From assembly GCA_947453125.1 (NCBI GenBank), contig CANGGC010000005.1:1-18296 (forward strand): 18,296 nucleotides of DNA, given 5' to 3'. Positions 4,713 through 12,705 of the stretch are shown here, piece after piece; position 1 is the stretch's first letter, and the number at the start of each line of letters is the position of its first letter. This DNA is from Planctomycetaceae bacterium (lineage in GTDB: Bacteria > Planctomycetota > Planctomycetia > Pirellulales > UBA1268). Made by a program: the position numbers and the translations under genes. The notes beneath the pieces are model-generated. The model had not been told where the DNA came from, searched no databases, and saw only the letters and a program-made list of their open reading frames with translations.

Positions 4713-6665
4713 ATGAAGACGCTTTTCATCGCACTGGAGGGATTCACAGGGCCGGCCTTCCGCCGGGCCCGCGAACTCGGCGCTCTCCCCGTGCTCGACT
4801 CATGGTGCGGCTCGGGAGGGATTGCCGATCTCCACTTTCCCTTGGCAGACATGCGCCAGGCGATGCTGGTTTCCACGATGACCGGCACCTGGCCGGACCA
4901 GCATGGAATCATGACGGCTGAAATTGGCGATCCAGCCGCAAAGACGCTGCGTCCCGTGACGCCGGCAGACCGCTTCCGGCCTGCTCTTTGGGAACTCCTC
5001 GACGAGGAAGGTGTGCCCTCTCTCAGCGTTGGCTGGCCACTGGCCATCAACGGCAGGACAAGCCACGCAGCCATCGTCTCCTCGGCATTCGGGCCGGCGA
5101 TCGCGGATCCCACCTCAGCTCCCACGGCAGCGCTCTACCCACCCTCTCTTTGCGACACGCTTCGCGAGTGCATCCTGCGGCCAGAGGAACTCGACCCAGC
5201 GGCCGTCGGTAGCCTGATGCCGGGATGGGCGGGCGTCGATCCCGCGCTGGATGCCCGACCCGGACTCATCGCCAGGATCCTTGCGGAGAATGTCTCCCGT
5301 CACGCGGCGTTTCTGGAGCTGATCGCGAGCAAGCCGCCGAGGGAAGAATCAACGGAGGAATTCGGGGACTACGAATGTGCCACACTCTGCCTGAGCTTGG
5401 TTGGGGAATTTGCCAGCCTCGAGCGGGCAAGCGAGTCGATGGGTGACGGCCTTCTGGAGGAGCTGTCAGATCGAGGACTTCCATTGCTGAATGCCTTTCT
5501 GGATTCCATTCTGGAAACAATTCCGCCAGAGACGAATCTGATCATCGCGGGAATTCCCCACGTGGAGACGCCTGAGGCGGGCGGGTTTCTCCTCATCTCT
5601 GGTGTCGCCTTTGTTGCGGGCTCACTTCCCAAAAGCGTCGGCATCACTGAGATTGCCCCCTTGGTCATGAGTTGCTGCGGCGTTCTTCCCGCGAGCCTGC
5701 CGACCACCAGCCTGCCGACCACCAGGTTGATCTCCGTGCTCCGGAAAGACTTTGCCTTCCGGGTGTCACATACGGAGAGTCCGCGGCATCCGGATACGGA
5801 CTGCCCTGACTTCCATCACCTCCTCGCGATCGAGTCGGATCTGCAGGTTCAGCCAGGGCACGGGCCTCTTTCCGGGGAACTCTGGCACGTGACGGCACTC
5901 TCGGTTCTCTCCCGATCCCTGATGGCTCGTGGTGAGTTTGTTTCGGCCCTCCCCGTGCTCGAAGCCCAGGCTCTCCTTCTTCCGAGAAACCAAAAAGCTC
6001 ACCTCCTTCTGTCCGAGTGTCGCCAGAGACTGGATCTCCTGGAGGAGGCTCTCGACTCTGCCTACGCTGCCATCAATCCCTTCCATGGGAACGACCCGAT
6101 TGCGCTGCTCAGAGCGGCTGAACTGGAGGCGTTGACCGGTCGCCCGCAAAAAGCCCGCACGCTTCTCCAACAGGCCGCTGCGGAGATGGGCGGATTTCCA
6201 CAGCATCGATTGCTGCAGGCGAATGTTCTCATCTTCCTCCGCGACTGGACCGAGGCCGAGGCGATCCTTGCCATTCTGGCGAAAGAGTCGCCCGAAGACG
6301 CCTATATCCGCTATCGCCTCTGCCGCTGCCATGTGGCGCGCTCGCAATGGCAGGAGGCTCTCCACCATGCTGTCGAGTCGATCCGTATCGAACCGAAGCG
6401 GGCTTTGGTGCATGAACTGCTCGGGTATACCCTGCACGGAGTGGGCATGCTCGAACAGGCAAAAATAGCCTTCGAGAATGCGGCGATACTCTCTCCCCAA
6501 TGGGCCCGGCCGAAGGCGATGCTGGTGGCCTTGGCCCGGAAAATGGGACGCTCTCAAACGGTGATCGATGATCTGCAGGCCGACTACTGGAAGACAAAAC
6601 AGGAAAGTGACACGCAGAGGAAGATGCAGCGAGAGAGCCTCCGATCGTCTGGAAAGAGTACGTGA
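4713..6665 (+). CDS. alkaline-phosphatase-fold protein fused to TPR repeats, probably degenerate
   Basis: A 650-residue cytoplasmic protein without signal peptide. Residues 1-365 have the outline of the alkaline phosphatase/phosphodiesterase superfamily: KTLFIALEGFTGPAFRRARE resembles a G-x-D-G-A start, and STMTGTWPDQHGIM (54-67) fits the nucleophile segment before P-x-x-H-G. EIAPLVMSCCGVLPAS resembles the conserved end of the fold. The first metal-binding Asp appears as Glu9, and the D-H-G metal motif expected after the strand LIIAG (276-280) is absent, replaced by IPHVETPEAGG. The enzyme may therefore be inactive or altered. Residues about 390-625 hold several TPR repeats (for example NQKAHLLLSECRQRLDLLEE and PKRALVHELLGYTLHGVGML), a protein-binding scaffold. 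Start ATG 4713 follows AGGA. With the sulfotransferase it may act in surface-polymer modification; that is an inference. Confidence 0.72.
   Translation: MKTLFIALEGFTGPAFRRARELGALPVLDSWCGSGGIADLHFPLADMRQAMLVSTMTGTWPDQHGIMTAEIGDPAAKTLRPVTPADRFRPALWELLDEEGVPSLSVGWPLAINGRTSHAAIVSSAFGPAIADPTSAPTAALYPPSLCDTLRECILRPEELDPAAVGSLMPGWAGVDPALDARPGLIARILAENVSRHAAFLELIASKPPREESTEEFGDYECATLCLSLVGEFASLERASESMGDGLLEELSDRGLPLLNAFLDSILETIPPETNLIIAGIPHVETPEAGGFLLISGVAFVAGSLPKSVGITEIAPLVMSCCGVLPASLPTTSLPTTRLISVLRKDFAFRVSHTESPRHPDTDCPDFHHLLAIESDLQVQPGHGPLSGELWHVTALSVLSRSLMARGEFVSALPVLEAQALLLPRNQKAHLLLSECRQRLDLLEEALDSAYAAINPFHGNDPIALLRAAELEALTGRPQKARTLLQQAAAEMGGFPQHRLLQANVLIFLRDWTEAEAILAILAKESPEDAYIRYRLCRCHVARSQWQEALHHAVESIRIEPKRALVHELLGYTLHGVGMLEQAKIAFENAAILSPQWARPKAMLVALARKMGRSQTVIDDLQADYWKTKQESDTQRKMQRESLRSSGKST
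5694..5723 (+). repeat. 15-bp tandem duplication inside the phosphatase/TPR gene
   Basis: AGCCTGCCGACCACC occurs twice head to tail (5694-5708, 5709-5723), duplicating S-L-P-T-T in frame. It lies in the linker after the phosphatase-like domain and looks like a recent slippage event. Confidence 0.9.
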
Positions 6666-6679
6666 TCAGCATTGACCTG

Positions 6680-6694
6680 CCCGCGGATCGCGGG
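6680..6694. other. GC-rich hairpin after the phosphatase/TPR gene
   Basis: CCCGCG (6680-6685) and CGCGGG (6689-6694) form a 6-bp stem with a 3-nt loop, 15 bp after the stop. No T tract follows; it may help to end the transcript. Confidence 0.35.
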
Positions 6695-6708
6695 TGGCGC
6701 CGCAGCCT

Positions 6709-6855
6709 TCACGCCGAGATGCGGCGGGCATGGAGGATTTCGCTCGCATCGAGGCGACGGATGTCCTCCGGTTTCAGCGTCACGACACCCACGGTATTCC
6801 CGTCGCCAGCGATGAACTCCACCTCGTAGGCTTCGTTGTTGTTTTCCCGGGAGTT
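6709..6855 (-). pseudogene. C-terminal remnant of a DUF4926-like gene
   Basis: The minus strand carries a frame ending at 6709 whose last 41 residues begin EAYEVEFIAGDGNTVGVVTL and continue KPEDIRRLDASEILHARRIS. This resembles the second half of DUF4926 proteins (Y-E-V-E-F, then T-V-x-x-x-T-L, then a short acidic end). The usual N-terminal half is absent: upstream the frame runs into a tRNA-like fragment (6878-6918) and has no plausible start. So this is a broken gene, cut where foreign DNA joined. The family assignment rests on pattern recognition only. Confidence 0.5.
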
Positions 6856-6877
6856 GCGAAATCGTCTCGCCTCAGAT

Positions 6878-6918
6878 TTCTCATCCCAGGGTCGCTGGTT
6901 CGAGTCCAGCCGGCGGAA
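6878..6918 (+). other. tRNA 3'-half remnant, possible attachment site
   Basis: A perfect T arm, GCTGG-TTCGAGT-CCAGC (6894-6910), is followed by a 7-nt acceptor-like strand CGGCGGA and A. Before it come a short variable loop and a segment (TTCTCAT then CCCAG) that fits an anticodon loop and the 3' strand of its stem. The matching 5' strand, D arm and 5' acceptor strand are missing. Truncation at the anticodon loop is what integrases that use tRNA genes leave behind, so this may be an old att site. The amino acid identity is uncertain. Confidence 0.6.
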
Positions 6919-6929
6919 AGTCGGTTCGC

Positions 6930-7457
6930 TTTCGACATCCGCGGGATGGCCTGCGAGGCCCGGATCGCGATGGTGACGGAAGACCGCAAGCGGCTCGGAC
7001 TCTTTCCCGATCTCGATGTGGCCCGCAACGTGAGCCTCTGCAGCCTCTCCGACGCACTCCGCGGTGGACTGCTCTCGCGATATCGTGAGGAGGAACTCAT
7101 GGCCGGGCCGATCCGCGACACAGGCGTCAAGACGCCGGGGCCGCACGCGGCGATCACGGGACTCTCCGGTGGCAAACAACAGAGGTGTATCATCGGCCGC
7201 TGGCTGCTCACGAAGTCCACCATCTTGCTCCTCGACCACCCCACGCGGGGCATCGACGTGGGCGCTAAGTCAGAACTCTACGCGCTCATCGACCGGCTCT
7301 GCCGCGACGGGCTCGGCGTGATTCTCACGTCGAGTGAACTCCCGGAGCTACTCACGCTTGCCGACCGGATCATCGGGCTCGCGGAGGGCCGGATGACGGC
7401 AGAAGTTCCGCGTTCAGAGGCGACCAAGAGATCATGGAAGCCACAACCGGCGGCTGA
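6930..7457 (+). pseudogene. 5'-truncated, frameshifted sugar ABC transporter ATPase (RbsA/MglA type)
   Basis: Only the C-terminal half of the second nucleotide-binding domain of an RbsA/MglA-type ATPase remains. Visible are IAMVTEDRKRLGLFPDLDVA, the signature LSGGKQQR, Walker B ILLLDHPTRGIDVGAKSELY and the H-loop neighbourhood ILTSSELPELLTLADRIIGL. The Walker A half and the whole first domain are absent; the frame runs upstream into a tRNA fragment. Walker B carries His where the catalytic Glu normally stands (D-E-P-T). Near 7428-7435 the frame shifts by one base: the normal end E-I-M-E-A-T-T-G-G and TGA is found at 7429-7457 in another frame. No sugar permease or binding protein lies nearby. 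It is a dead fragment. Confidence 0.85.
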
Positions 7458-7471
7458 CCAGAAGATCAGGG

Positions 7472-8440
7472 TTATGGAATCAGGGCGACTTCGCCGCCCG
7501 AACGGCTGGCGAGCGACTGCAGGAGCGTGCCTGAAATGCCCTCGGCCACGGATCGTACGCCACCGTCAGCAGACAGTGCCTGGAACACCCCTCCCGACAG
7601 CCGCGACCGCGGCTTGAGCGAGGTCTCGAGCGAGGAAGCTCCGACGCCCGCTCCCAGGCCCGTATAGCGGCCGACGTCGGAAAAGTATGGCCACGAATAG
7701 CGAGACTGCGTCCAGGTACCACCGCCATCGACCGTGTAGTCGCCACATTCGGCGAGGAAGAGCGTGTTGGACAGGCCATCGGTGACGTCCGCCAGCCGAA
7801 TCGGCTTGTTGCGAATGGATGTCGTATAGGCACCGGCGGCGTCGTTCCAGCCGAGGCCCTCGGGGCCGAGGACACCGCTAAAGTCGGCCGTCGGCGGATT
7901 CGCACTGTAGAACCATCCGTCGAGGCGATGGGCCGGATCGGGAGAAGCGGGCCCGGGCCCAATGAGCGCCGCAAAATCGACGGCACCTTTCATCTTCGAG
8001 CCGGAGTTGTAGATCCTGATGCTGGCGGCCACGATGTCTTCCTCCTGGCTCTCGGGAGGACAGGCTAGGCAGTAGGAGTCGTACATGTTCGAAAACGCCC
8101 CCTCCTCGATGTAGGGCAGGATGGCTATGGCCCACGACTGGGGCCGGATGTAGTCGATGCCGGTTTCCACCGCGCCCTCGAGATGGGCCACAGTGCCGGG
8201 CCGCGGCCGGCCGGACGCGAATGGAAACCCGCGACGGGCATCGGCATAGCTAAGCATCGCGATACCGATCTGCCGAAGATTGCTCTGGCACTGGCTGCGG
8301 GCGGCAGCCTGTCGGGCCTGCTGCACCGCCGGCACGAGCAGTCCGATCAGTGTGCCCACGATCGCGATCACGGCCAGAAGTTCGATCAGCGTAAAGCCGC
8401 CCAAAGACCGACGGCGTGTCTTGGTGATTGCGGATCTCAT
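7472..8440 (-). CDS. DUF1559 family protein with prepilin-type N-terminus
   Basis: A 322-residue protein of a family greatly expanded in planctomycetes. Residues 13-28 are a type II secretion/type IV pilin methylation motif (GGFTLIELLAVIAIVG) followed by the hydrophobic helix, then PAVQQARQAAARSQCQSNLR, which is characteristic of DUF1559. The C-terminus has GGVFQALSADGGVRSVAEGI, matching the usual G-G-V-N-x-x-x-x-D-G-S-V-R end, though the normally preceding His is missing. It would be processed by a prepilin peptidase and sit at the membrane or surface; the function of the family is unknown. I prefer the start at 8440 (MRSAITKTRRR) over 8476 because family members begin shortly before the motif. 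The multicopper oxidase gene ends 90 bp upstream on the same strand. Confidence 0.92.
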   Translation of the reverse strand: MRSAITKTRRRSLGGFTLIELLAVIAIVGTLIGLLVPAVQQARQAAARSQCQSNLRQIGIAMLSYADARRGFPFASGRPRPGTVAHLEGAVETGIDYIRPQSWAIAILPYIEEGAFSNMYDSYCLACPPESQEEDIVAASIRIYNSGSKMKGAVDFAALIGPGPASPDPAHRLDGWFYSANPPTADFSGVLGPEGLGWNDAAGAYTTSIRNKPIRLADVTDGLSNTLFLAECGDYTVDGGGTWTQSRYSWPYFSDVGRYTGLGAGVGASSLETSLKPRSRLSGGVFQALSADGGVRSVAEGISGTLLQSLASRSGGEVALIP

Positions 8441-8529
8441 GACAGCTGATTGGCCCTTTCCGGCCCGGCAACCCACGGAACAACCCTCTTCCGAAGTTGA
8501 CCTCCGGAATCTGCGCCCAGAATCTACGA

Positions 8530-10764
8530 CTAGAACGTACGTCTCACTGTCTGCGGCTTGTTGTCGAGTCCAAACGCCGTGAAGGCCACCTCACGCGGCG
8601 TCTGCCAGGCTGCGACCACCGGCTTGGCCTGCCCGCCTAACTGGCTCTGGTAGGTAGTGGCAAGATTCACGGCGCCACGCCGGGGCCCAAACGGACGGAA
8701 CGTCACCACGGGCATGGGTGGAGTTTCGACGGTGGTCTCGTGCATCGCTGCCATGCCCGGCATGCCGGACATGGAGTGGCTTCCGTGCGTGGAGCAGTGG
8801 CAGATGTCCGCCATGTTCCACACGCTCACGGTGCCGACATTTTTACCGGCTTCCGGCGTCGTGATCAGGTTCGGCTTGTAGCTAGGCACCGTCGAGGGTG
8901 CCACGTAGCCAACGGCCACTTTGACGCCATCGCGGCTTCCGCCTGGGGCCACGAACGTGAAGCACTTCTCCGGATTGGCGACGCCATTGACGATATCACG
9001 GCCGCTGATCGCGGTGATGATCGACTCACGACCGGCACGGGCGGAGACGATGATGTCGTCGTAGTTGTCGGCATCGACGTCACCCACGGCGACATTCACG
9101 CCGTTGGGAAACCTGCCGGGCAGCACGCCCTTGAATTCGCGGAGCAGCGTGCCCTTGGTGTCGAAGAGACGGACATTGGCGGCGCCGGCCGTCCTGGAAC
9201 CCGCGACGATGTTCACGGTGCCGTGCTGGCCGAGCGCGCCCACCGCTAAGCTCACGCCGCCGACGCCAGCCTTGCCCTTGAAGGCAGTGAAGGCCGCGGT
9301 GGGCTTGAGCGAGCCGTTCTCGTAGACCTTCACGAGCGATGCCTTTGCCCCGGTGCCGAAGGCCATCGTCTCCTTGGTGACCTGGGTCTTGAAGTATGCA
9401 TTGATCTCCTCGGCCGTCCCGGCGAACGGGGGCGTCTGTTTGCTCGCGGTCGATGTGCCGATGCCGGAGGCGGTCACCACGGGGCCCTTATAATTGGGGA
9501 AAGCCTTGATGGTGCCGACCGTGTTACCCTTGCCGTTCAGGACGAGCGTCGACTGAGACGTCGTGCCCAGCGCCAGCCTCAGGCCCTCGGTGTTGCCGAA
9601 CTGGAACACCGGCGACATCATCCCCTCATCCTCATGCTCGAGGATATGGCAGTGGAAGACGTACTTGCCGGGGAAGTCGAGCACCCGGAATCGAATGGTG
9701 ACACTGCCGAACGCCGGCACCATGATCACGTCCAGCGGCGAGACGTAGTTGGCGGCATTGGCATTCGGGAACTTCTTGTCGGGCTCGATCGGGAAGCCGT
9801 TGATCTTCGTGACAATGAACACACCCTGGTGGATGTGGAACGGATGGTTGAGCGGGCCAGCGTTCAGAATGGTCCATTCCTCGATCGTGCCGATTTCAAG
9901 TTGGGGCATGACGCCTTCGCCAAACTTCTTGCCGTTGACGTAGAAATTGTCGATATTGACGATCGGCTTGCCGGTGTCGGGATCAACACCATCAATGGTG
10001 GGCAACTGCTCTAGCGAGAACATACGAGTGACGTCCGGCGTCGCCTTCCAGAGCGGATCTGCCGGCTGGAGAGCAAACTCGGGCGCCGCGGTGGTGACGG
10101 CATCCCCTTCCACGACGAGGGTGGCCAGCACGTAGTAGTAGCCAGTGCCGCTTGCGTTGACTCGCGCCTCTTCACCACCCCATCCATCCATAAAGTAGTA
10201 GGTGCCCGGGGTCGTGGGGGCGGTCACCGCCATCGACATCCGGTTGCCCGGGCTGAGCACGGTGAGCGCGGAGATGTCATTCATCCGCAGTTCACTAGCG
10301 CTGAGTTCCACCTTGTAGGGGTGGACGAACGCACTGGCACCGTCCCTGGAGAGGATCGTGGCCGTCCAGGGGTTTTTCAGGTTGTCGTCGGCGATGACGA
10401 AGTTTGTGGCGCCGCGGGCCCCGAACTGGCCCATGTTCCAGACCTGCGTCTCACCGGGGCGGACGCGGATGATCGGATTCATCTGGCCGTTGACCCGCTT
10501 CTGCCAGCCTGTGGTGTAGCCGTCACCATAATACGAACTGCTGTCAGTACCAGTCATCACTTTATACTGGCCATCGACGGATATATTGACCTCCGAGAGG
10601 GTCATGTTCACTTGCCTGAGGTCGTCCTTGTACTGTGGCCATGGCTCGAGCGGATTGCCGACCATAATCATACCGGCCAGGCCACCCTCAACCTGCTGCT
10701 TGCTCACCTCGTGCACGTGCGGGTGGTACCAGTTAACGCCCACGCTATTTTCATAGCTAGTGCA
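8530..10764 (-). pseudogene. 5'-truncated multicopper oxidase with FG-GAP-like and Met/His-rich tail
   Basis: About 740 residues remain of a larger secreted multicopper oxidase. Read from the 5' side the frame opens at SVGVNWYHPHVHEVSKQQ, the second copper-binding segment; the first cupredoxin segment (H-W-H-G) and signal peptide are gone, and an in-frame stop lies at 10765. A second cupredoxin domain follows, then the third with intact ligands NHPFHIH (about 299-305) and HCHILEHEDEGMM (about 363-375). The tail has an FG-GAP/VCBS-like calcium motif (VAVGDVDADNYDDIIVSA) and a copper-handling type run CHCSTHGSHSMSGMPGMAAM near 650-670. The family oxidises metals or phenols with reduction of O2 in the cell envelope. 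The break faces a group II intron 59 bp away. A GTG at 10741-10743 could restart translation, without the first copper ligands. Confidence 0.85.
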
Positions 10765-10822
10765 TCATTCGTTCTGTAAATCCTGTGTGGGCCTGCCCGA
10801 GGCGAGCGTAGCGAGCTGAGGG
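10765..10822. other. junction sequence between oxidase remnant and intron
   Basis: This 58-bp piece separates the oxidase break from the intron 5' end. It holds a GGGCCTGCCC inverted repeat (about 10789-10798) and a repetitive GCGAGCGTAGCGAGC (about 10802-10816). Some bacterial introns insert next to hairpins, so this may be the original 5' exon, but nothing more can be supported. Confidence 0.35.
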
Positions 10823-12677
10823 GTGCGTTGGGCATGGATGAATGACCGAAGGTGAAAGTCCTTTATGGGGCCAATTGGAGGCAACCAGAAGCCGGAGGCA
10901 GCTGCACGAGACCGAGGCTGGCATTGCACAGCCGAGGCCTTTCCCGCGAGGGCGTGTGGGATGGAAGCCCGAGGCGAACCGCAGCACCGAACGCAAGTGA
11001 ACCCCCGTAAGGCCGGCCTGCCTGGGCAAGCGTGCCCTGCAACGCAACGCCCGATATCCAATCGCGGCAGGACGGTAGTGGGGGCGGCGGCGGCGAGACG
11101 TCATTCATACCTTACCCCAAGAGATCTCCCTTGGTCCGGAAACGGTAGAGGCCACGAAGGCAACGACGCGGGCTCGATGCCAGGGGAGAAGTCGGATCGT
11201 CCCGTAGTAGCGAGGAAGCCCGTGAAAGCGGGTGGAGCGAAGGGGGCGATGGGTTTTGAAGCATGAGATCACACCAACTGCAATTCGCGTTTGCCGCCAG
11301 CCCGCGAGGGGGCGGGAAGTCGGGACCGTCGGACGCATCCGGCGGCAGAGATTTCCTGCTGCGTACAGCGAATGGCAAGACCGTGAACGATCTCGGCGCC
11401 AGTGCGACCGACGCGAGTCGGTTGCTGGAGGCAGCGGCGTCGCCAGCGAACCTGGCGACGGCCCTGCTGAACGTCGTTCGCAACAAGGGTGCTCCGGGAG
11501 TGGACGGATGCAGCGTGGACGAGGTCTTGGGCTCTGCCCGATCGCTTCTTCCGCGTCTGCAACGTGCGCTGCTGAACGGGACGTACCAACCGGGTGACAT
11601 CCGTCGGGTTTGGATTCCCAAACCTGGCGGAGGGGAGCGCGGCCTTGGTATTCCGAACGTGATTGATCGGTGGGTTCAACAGGCCGTGCTCCAGATCTTG
11701 GAGCCGATCCTCGAACCGACCTTTCATTCAAGCAGCCACGGATTCCGGCCCAAACGCGGGGCACACACAGCGATCGCCGAGGCGAAGGAGTATGTCGGCA
11801 ACGGGTACGGGATCGTGGTCGATATCGACCTCTCGAAGTTCTTCGACCGCGTCCATCACCAGCGGCTCCTGAGCCGGCTGGGACAGAAAGTCGCGGATTC
11901 CCGGATCCTGAAGCTGATCGGCCGGATGCTGAAGGCGAAAGTCGTGATGCCGGATGGCACGCGGGTGTCGACCGATGAAGGCACACCCCAGGGCGGTCCC
12001 CTCTCTCCACTGCTCTCCAACGTCGTACTCGATGAGTTCGACAAGGAACTGTCGAGACGAGGTCTCCGCTTTGTCCGCTACGCCGACGATTGCAACATCT
12101 TCGTGCGAAGCGAGCGGGCTGGTCGGCGGGTGATGGACTCGATCCGAAGATTTCTCCAGAGCCGTCTCCGGCTCCAGGTGAACGAGGAGAAGAGCAAAGT
12201 CGCCCGTCCCGAAGAGATCCACTTCCTCGGCTTCCGCCTGCGGAAGCCAGCGGAATCAACGAAGGTGGAAGTGCACGTCTCGACGCGCACCAAGGAGCGA
12301 ATGGATGCCAAGATCCGTGAGCTAACGCCGCGGATGTGGGGCCAATCGCCAACGCGGTGCATCGAGCGGATCAACGTCTACCTTCGAGGCTGGTCGTCCT
12401 CCTTCCGAATCTGCACGAAGGAGAACGTCCATCGTCTCCACGTGTGGGATGCCCACATCCGGCGACGGCTGCGGGCGATCCTCGTTCGGCTGAAGAAGCG
12501 GCCTCGCTATCTCTTCCGGCACCTACAGGAGCGAGGGGCCAGCGTGCGCGGAGCCGCGCACTCTGCCTACTGCCGACGGGGCGTGTGGTATCGGAGCAAC
12601 TCAGTTGGAATGACGGTGGCCTACCGGAACGCTTGGTTTCACGAGCGACTGGTGTCCCTGGAATCCACCTGGGAAAG
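10823..12677 (+). mobile_element. group II intron lacking its 3' end
   Basis: The 5' end shows the group II hallmark GTGCG (10823-10827), followed by about 440 bp of structured, gene-free RNA. GAAGCCCGTGAAAGCGGGTG near 11213-11232 resembles the region found just before intron ORFs. The intron protein (11263-12705) follows. The catalytic domain V hairpin and domain VI, expected shortly after the protein's stop, are not there: the sequence becomes istB of an IS21-type element at about 12675. The intron therefore probably cannot splice or move by itself, though its protein looks whole. The exact 5' boundary rests on the GTGCG motif. Confidence 0.75.
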
Positions 12678-12705
12678 GTGCGATTCTTCAGGGTCACAGA
12701 GCTGA
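11263..12705 (+). CDS. ltrA: group II intron reverse transcriptase/maturase
   Basis: A 480-residue intron-encoded protein that would bind its intron RNA, help splicing and copy it into DNA. RT blocks are in order: NKGAPGVDGCS (RT1), IPKPGGGERGLGIPNVIDRW (RT2), SSHGFRPKRGAHTAI, VDIDLSKFFDRVHH (first catalytic Asp, RT3), GTPQGGPLSPLLSNVVLDEF (RT4) and FVRYADDCNIFV (catalytic YADD, RT5). FLGFRL then leads into thumb and maturase domain X (WSSSFRICTKENVHRLHVWD, RRLRAILVRLKKRPR), ending VSLESTWERC. There is no HNH endonuclease, as in several bacterial intron classes. The last residues (DSSGSQS) are encoded by joined istB DNA, so the natural end is slightly altered. No clear ribosome site precedes ATG 11263. 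Confidence 0.9.
   Translation: MRSHQLQFAFAASPRGGGKSGPSDASGGRDFLLRTANGKTVNDLGASATDASRLLEAAASPANLATALLNVVRNKGAPGVDGCSVDEVLGSARSLLPRLQRALLNGTYQPGDIRRVWIPKPGGGERGLGIPNVIDRWVQQAVLQILEPILEPTFHSSSHGFRPKRGAHTAIAEAKEYVGNGYGIVVDIDLSKFFDRVHHQRLLSRLGQKVADSRILKLIGRMLKAKVVMPDGTRVSTDEGTPQGGPLSPLLSNVVLDEFDKELSRRGLRFVRYADDCNIFVRSERAGRRVMDSIRRFLQSRLRLQVNEEKSKVARPEEIHFLGFRLRKPAESTKVEVHVSTRTKERMDAKIRELTPRMWGQSPTRCIERINVYLRGWSSSFRICTKENVHRLHVWDAHIRRRLRAILVRLKKRPRYLFRHLQERGASVRGAAHSAYCRRGVWYRSNSVGMTVAYRNAWFHERLVSLESTWERCDSSGSQS

Noticed and set aside
5766..6557. Long minus-strand frame opposite the TPR region
   Set aside because: The plus strand carries clear TPR repeats; the antisense frame is a shadow without recognisable domains.
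6694..6929. N-terminal extension of the ABC ATPase frame
   Set aside because: The extension reads through the antisense of a DUF4926-like end and a tRNA fragment and has no ATPase homology, so it is a chance open frame.
11105..12352. 415-codon minus-strand frame opposite the reverse transcriptase
   Set aside because: It lies opposite clear RT motifs including YADD and has a biased Arg/Ser/Pro composition typical of a shadow frame.
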